This document shows, one piece after another, positions 6,560 through 10,000 of a stretch of 10,000 nt of DNA. This DNA is from Dichotomocladium elegans. Taxonomy: Eukaryota; Mucoromycota; Mucoromycetes; Mucorales; Lichtheimiaceae. Every line of letters begins with the position of its first letter. The first letter of the stretch is position 1. Made by a program: the position numbers and the translations under genes. Location: the NCBI GenBank assembly GCA_025716815.1, contig JAIXMN010000007.1:2501-12500 (forward strand), in the 5' to 3' direction. The notes beneath the pieces were generated by a model. That model was not told the DNA's origin, searched no databases, and was given only the letters and a program-made list of their open reading frames with translations.

Positions 6560-6585
6560 TTTTTTTTTTTTTTTTTTTTTTTTTT
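6560..6585 (-). other. LINE poly(A) tail
   Basis: A run of 26 T on the plus strand (poly-A in element sense) sits exactly between CCTAGGT of the last satellite monomer and the 3' UTR. In an unbroken monomer CCTAGGT is followed by C and a six-T run. This is the expected footprint of target-primed reverse transcription from a poly(A) RNA. Confidence 0.93.
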
Positions 6586-6771
6586 GGTCAGTAGTAAACC
6601 CATGCCCCAGGAGGAATACACTCCCTGCGGCGATTTCGCCGCAGCTACTTTCGCTCATCTAAGCAAGGAGTAACACCCAAAAGACTTGGGTAGTGTTGTC
6701 AATTCAACTAAACCTCCTGGGGACCAACCATTGGGGAATCATCCCCTGCCATACCTTCTCAAAGGCTTTGA
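6586..6771 (-). other. LINE 3' UTR with a set of hairpins
   Basis: Between stop codon and poly(A) lie several perfect inverted repeats: GGGGA/TCCCC with a 4 nt loop (6733-6746); an outer 10 bp pair, CCCCAGGAGG (6605-6614) and CCTCCTGGGG (6713-6722); inside it a GC-rich stem CTGCGGCG/CGCCGCAG with a 4 nt loop (6625-6644) and CCCAA/TTGGG (6676-6690). Many LINE reverse transcriptases recognise a 3' UTR stem-loop in their own RNA; that role here is inferred. Confidence 0.8.
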
Positions 6772-9700
6772 CTACGCGGTGTAATGAGTCTGGTTAGTCG
6801 AACGATAGCTAGGGTCCACTGAGTTTCCCCATATGTGGCCCATGTATCGCGGCATCACCATTTGTAAAAAGGCAACCACAACCACATGGGTTGGTTTGCC
6901 ACTTGGATCACCCGAATGCGGATTGTCCCAGCTAAGGCCGAGCTTCAAGTCGCGATAGTCTCCACCTAGGAGAATTTGTAGCAAGGGAAAATCCCCCAAC
7001 AGAAGGTCAGATTGTTGCCTTACTCTATGGATCACGGCTGCTAAACCGGAACTCTCTCGTTCTACATAGAATTTTGGGCAGTCCACAAGCACATGTGACA
7101 AGGCACATTGGGGGGCTATAGCCGCCCCACAAGACACGCATTGCGTTTTGAAAGCAGGGGGGATTAGGCCAGCCTTAGCCGCCTTACACCCAGTCCAAAC
7201 TGCTGAGCAACGCAGACGAACTAACCATACATAACCACGCGTTAGCTGTGGATACAAGGTTCCCTGTTTTATATATCGTTTGGTTTGGATCAACTGTGCA
7301 TTTTCATAGAACGCCAAAGCCTGGGACGGAGCTTGGCGTTTCCACACCCTTAGTTGGATAGCTTTAATTCTTTGTTTTTCCTCCCGGTCTGACTGTGCTT
7401 CTTCCTCCAACAGGGGGACACTATGCCGGTTGGCCCAACGACGCACCAAATAGGCCCATGGAAGGGAACCTCGGCCGCGCATTGGAACTCTAATAATCTC
7501 ACTAATAAGTGAGGGTAGAGAACAGAATTTTCTATAAGCCCTGGTCATTGCCCATGCTGCACTGGCATTTATTGGAGGTACTCCTAGTTCCAGCCAGAGG
7601 ACTACTCGCGCAAAGATAGAATTGCCAGAACCAGAGGTTCCAACGACATCTAACAGTGCTTGATTCAGGACTCGTTGCAAGGGATCGCATCTAGTAAACC
7701 TAGACCCAAGCAACTCACAACCATACTTAAGTCGAGACTCAATCAGAGCTCGAACAAAAAGTACACGGAGGGCAATGGGTATGGCCTTATTGCTTAGAAT
7801 TGGACGAAGGGCCATCCGCATTGCACTGGCTTTTTTGACCTTAAGGTCAAGCCATGGCTTCAACGACAACGAGGGGTTTATTTCAACCCCCAGATAGGTG
7901 TACGACTCTACCACTGGTAGAGTTTGGGACTGGAGAGTCCAGGTCCAATTGCATTCTAAAGGGTCTGCTCCAGGGAAGCACATTACACCACATTTGTTAA
8001 TGCCAAAGGACATTTCAGTCCAGGCGGCCCACTTCGAGACCTCAAGGAGTGATAGTTGAAGGTCATTAGGAGAGTCGGCCAACAACACAAGGTCATCAGC
8101 AAACATCAGTCCAGTTACCTCCAATCCGGAAGACATCTTAGCCCCTAATCCCACGCATCCATCAAGAATATCATTGATAAAGATGTTAAAGAGGGTAGGG
8201 GACATAGGACATCCCTGACGAACTCCTCTATGGATAGTCCAAGAAGGAGAAGTCAAATCTCCAATTCGCGCTCGCGCTTTTGAATCCTGGTACAAAGACC
8301 TTAGCCAAGTCTGGCATTGACCACGTACTCCACAATAGTCCAGTTTAGCAAACAAGGCCTCAATTGGAACAGTATCATACGCTTTGCGGATATCAATAAA
8401 TGCGCCATAGGTAGGTAAGCCCATCGCCTTACGGTTTTGGACTACCGAACGTAAAGCAACCACCTGTGCAATACATTCCTCTCTAGGCCGAAAACCAGCC
8501 TGGTTCCGGGAAAAGAACCCCCGCTCTTCAAGAGCAGTAGAGATCCTATGAATGATGACCTTAGAAAAAATCTTCAGTCCAACTGATATCAGTGAAATTC
8601 CCCTATAGTTATCAGTGTTTGTGTTGTCGCCAGCCTTAGAAAGACTGACGACTTCTGCCTCTTGCCAGACGGAAGGGGAGCAGGCTGACTTCCACATTCC
8701 ATTCCATAGATTGAGACAGGCTTTGGCCATAGGAGACACTGGCTCATGTTCCTCTTCTGGGTCTAGTAGCAGGCGATAAAACTCTGGAGGAATCTTATCA
8801 GGGCCCGCGGCCTTGCCAGGTCGAATGCGTTTTATTGCACAACGAACCTCTTCCCAGGAAATAGGGTCATTGATGTCTAGAGGAGGGAGAGGGACCCCAG
8901 GGTAAATTCGAGTTTTCCACCAAGATGGATCACGGGAATGCCCAGTAGGGTCAGAGGCGAGCGAGGCATAGTGATCATGCCAAACTTCTTTAATAGCCTC
9001 TGGGTCAAGACATAGACGGCCAGTCTTATCTTTAACAGGAGGGGGAGTGCGAGAGACTTTGGAATCACCCATTAGTCGTTTCGCCCATCTCCACCCAGAC
9101 CCATAATCCTCATTCAGAAAGGCAGTGGTACCAGTTTCCACAAACTTCTGCCATTTCTTATCCCTAAACTTTCGAAGCAATGTGCGGGCACGCTTTTTCG
9201 CTTGGAGATATCGTTTCCTCAGTCTCTTTGCTTTGCGTTTGCTTCGCCCAGTATATTTTTGCCACTTACGATAGCGACAATTCTTTAACTCCAAGGCTTT
9301 CTGTATAACAACAGGCAATCCAAGGGGTTGACCAGGGGGTTTAGGGACCTCATAGGCATCTACTGCCGTAAAAACGGACTCGGCCACACTGGTAAATGAG
9401 TCAGCAAGTCTATTGACTTCCTCAGGGGTATTCAAATCTGGAGTCTCACTCAGGACTTCCCAGTAATTCGAGTGTCTTATTGCATGTGAAGAATCACTTA
9501 TTGCCACTCTACTCAGTTTTTTCATAGGGCGCGAACCCATAATTGTATCTTCAGACGTTTTATACACTCGGCACCCTAAGGGCCAGTGGTCTGACAGATT
9601 TTGCCACCTTTTAACTCGTGCAGGACTTAGAAGTATTTGTGCTGCGCGATTGACCACAAAGTGATCAATATCTGAGCCCCCCCTCTGATTATACCTAGTA

Positions 9701-9999
9701 ACAGGGGAACCAGCGACTTTAAGGACATTAAGTGGAAGATTCCACTTGGCTAGACGTCGTTGGAGGGCTTTCGTTGAGAGGTTGAAGTCACCTCCGATAA
9801 GGATGGGGGCTCCTTCCCAACAGAGTTGCTGGAGTCTCTGTTTTACTTCCCTAAAGAAGTTGTTTTGGGAAGAGCCCTTAAAAGAGGACACATAGATAGA
9901 GCCAATAACCCAAGGCGACTCCCCAGGGAGTGTAAAGCACTTGGCTAAGGCTAATTGACCATGGATGGAATCAAGTCCAGGTATTTGAGCAAAGCGGTG
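6772..9999 (-). CDS. LINE ORF2-type polyprotein: APE endonuclease (C-terminal part), reverse transcriptase, CCHC knuckle; 5'-partial
   Basis: The frame ends at TAG (6772-6774) and stays open to the right edge. The codons at 9892-9999 continue endonuclease-like sequence (...PWVIGSIY before VSSFKGSS), so the true start is outside; GTG at 9889-9891 is not a real start. About 1,075 codons are visible. Endonuclease motifs: GDFN (9781-9792), SDID followed by H (about 9661-9675) and SDHWP (9580-9594). A Lys/Arg-rich linker spans about 9140-9280. The reverse transcriptase covers about 7867-8679, with YRGISL, FIDIRKAYD (catalytic Asp at 8392-8394), GVRQGCPMSP, FADD (8092-8103, two catalytic Asp) and YLGVEI. 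A C-x2-C-x11-H-x4-C knuckle lies at 7078-7140, followed by ~100 residues of unknown role. The protein would nick target DNA and copy the element RNA at the nick. No stop or frameshift is seen and the catalytic residues are present, suggesting a young, possibly active copy. Confidence 0.95.
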   Translation of the reverse strand, partial: HRFAQIPGLDSIHGQLALAKCFTLPGESPWVIGSIYVSSFKGSSQNNFFREVKQRLQQLCWEGAPILIGGDFNLSTKALQRRLAKWNLPLNVLKVAGSPVTRYNQRGGSDIDHFVVNRAAQILLSPARVKRWQNLSDHWPLGCRVYKTSEDTIMGSRPMKKLSRVAISDSSHAIRHSNYWEVLSETPDLNTPEEVNRLADSFTSVAESVFTAVDAYEVPKPPGQPLGLPVVIQKALELKNCRYRKWQKYTGRSKRKAKRLRKRYLQAKKRARTLLRKFRDKKWQKFVETGTTAFLNEDYGSGWRWAKRLMGDSKVSRTPPPVKDKTGRLCLDPEAIKEVWHDHYASLASDPTGHSRDPSWWKTRIYPGVPLPPLDINDPISWEEVRCAIKRIRPGKAAGPDKIPPEFYRLLLDPEEEHEPVSPMAKACLNLWNGMWKSACSPSVWQEAEVVSLSKAGDNTNTDNYRGISLISVGLKIFSKVIIHRISTALEERGFFSRNQAGFRPREECIAQVVALRSVVQNRKAMGLPTYGAFIDIRKAYDTVPIEALFAKLDYCGVRGQCQTWLRSLYQDSKARARIGDLTSPSWTIHRGVRQGCPMSPTLFNIFINDILDGCVGLGAKMSSGLEVTGLMFADDLVLLADSPNDLQLSLLEVSKWAAWTEMSFGINKCGVMCFPGADPLECNWTWTLQSQTLPVVESYTYLGVEINPSLSLKPWLDLKVKKASAMRMALRPILSNKAIPIALRVLFVRALIESRLKYGCELLGSRFTRCDPLQRVLNQALLDVVGTSGSGNSIFARVVLWLELGVPPINASAAWAMTRAYRKFCSLPSLISEIIRVPMRGRGSLPWAYLVRRWANRHSVPLLEEEAQSDREEKQRIKAIQLRVWKRQAPSQALAFYENAQLIQTKRYIKQGTLYPQLTRGYVWLVRLRCSAVWTGCKAAKAGLIPPAFKTQCVSCGAAIAPQCALSHVLVDCPKFYVERESSGLAAVIHRVRQQSDLLLGDFPLLQILLGGDYRDLKLGLSWDNPHSGDPSGKPTHVVVVAFLQMVMPRYMGHIWGNSVDPSYRSTNQTHYTA

Positions 10000-10000
10000 C

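Larger units (their letters stand above)
6560..10000 (-). mobile_element. LINE (non-LTR retrotransposon), 3' part, inserted in the rDNA spacer array
   Basis: Read on the minus strand, the element contains the APE-like endonuclease C-terminus, reverse transcriptase, a CCHC knuckle, a ~186 bp structured 3' UTR and a poly(A) tail of about 26 nt. That order is diagnostic of an APE-type LINE. The tail abuts CCTAGGT of a satellite monomer, so the target site was inside array 3. The 5' end, any ORF1 and any target-site duplication lie beyond the window. The clade cannot be settled by eye; the domain order suits the broad Jockey/I/R1/Tad-like groups. I see no RNase H domain after the knuckle. Orientation matches rRNA transcription. 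Confidence 0.95.

Noticed and set aside
8877..9068. 63-codon minus-strand frame inside the LINE ORF
   Set aside because: It is an alternative-frame shadow of the long LINE coding region with no own features.

Overview
This window is the intergenic spacer of a eukaryotic nuclear ribosomal DNA repeat, read against the direction of rRNA transcription. The left edge (1-58, minus strand) is the first ~58 nt of an 18S rRNA gene. An apparently intact 5S rRNA gene lies on the same strand at about 5851-5970. The 5S gene inside the rDNA spacer, in the same orientation as 18S, and the 5S sequence itself (GTCG-GGGA-CGAC hairpin arm followed by TGGGAATAC) fit a fungus best. A basidiomycete such as a rust-like lineage with a large repeat-rich genome is my tentative guess; other eukaryotes with linked 5S are not excluded.

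Layout from left to right: 18S 5' end (1-58); probable 5' external transcribed spacer (59-1010) with an ~82 bp direct duplication; a GC-richer block with three CAATACG motifs (1011-1225), the best candidate for the Pol I promoter zone; array 1 of about 48 copies of a ~31-34 bp monomer (1226-2755); a ~55 bp repeat derived from the monomer (2740-3190); an AT-rich leader followed by ~160 bp units and a tRNA-like relic (3191-3856); array 2, about 20 monomers (3876-4500); a second AT-rich leader, four tandem ~160 bp units and a clearer tRNA-like element with Pol III A and B boxes (4501-5456); pyrimidine/A-rich spacer (5457-5850); 5S rRNA (5851-5970); array 3, about 16 monomers (6013-6559). The block from 2740 to 3856 and the block from 4501 to 5456 are diverged copies of one composite module.

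From 6560 to the right edge a non-LTR retrotransposon (LINE), transcribed in the rRNA direction, interrupts a monomer of array 3. Its poly(A) tail (26 T on the plus strand), a hairpin-rich 3' UTR and one uninterrupted reading frame (C-terminal part of an APE-type endonuclease, reverse transcriptase, CCHC zinc knuckle) are all present. The frame runs off the window, so the 5' part of the element is not seen.

The only protein-coding gene supported here is the LINE ORF. Short ORFs in the arrays and spacer modules are by-products of repeats. How the parts may work together: the 33 bp and 55 bp repeats sit upstream of the 18S gene, where spacer enhancers, fork barriers and terminators lie in other rDNAs, and the 55 bp repeats share a CCCAATACG core with the promoter-candidate block. 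That functional reading is inference; the repeat structure itself is visible directly.
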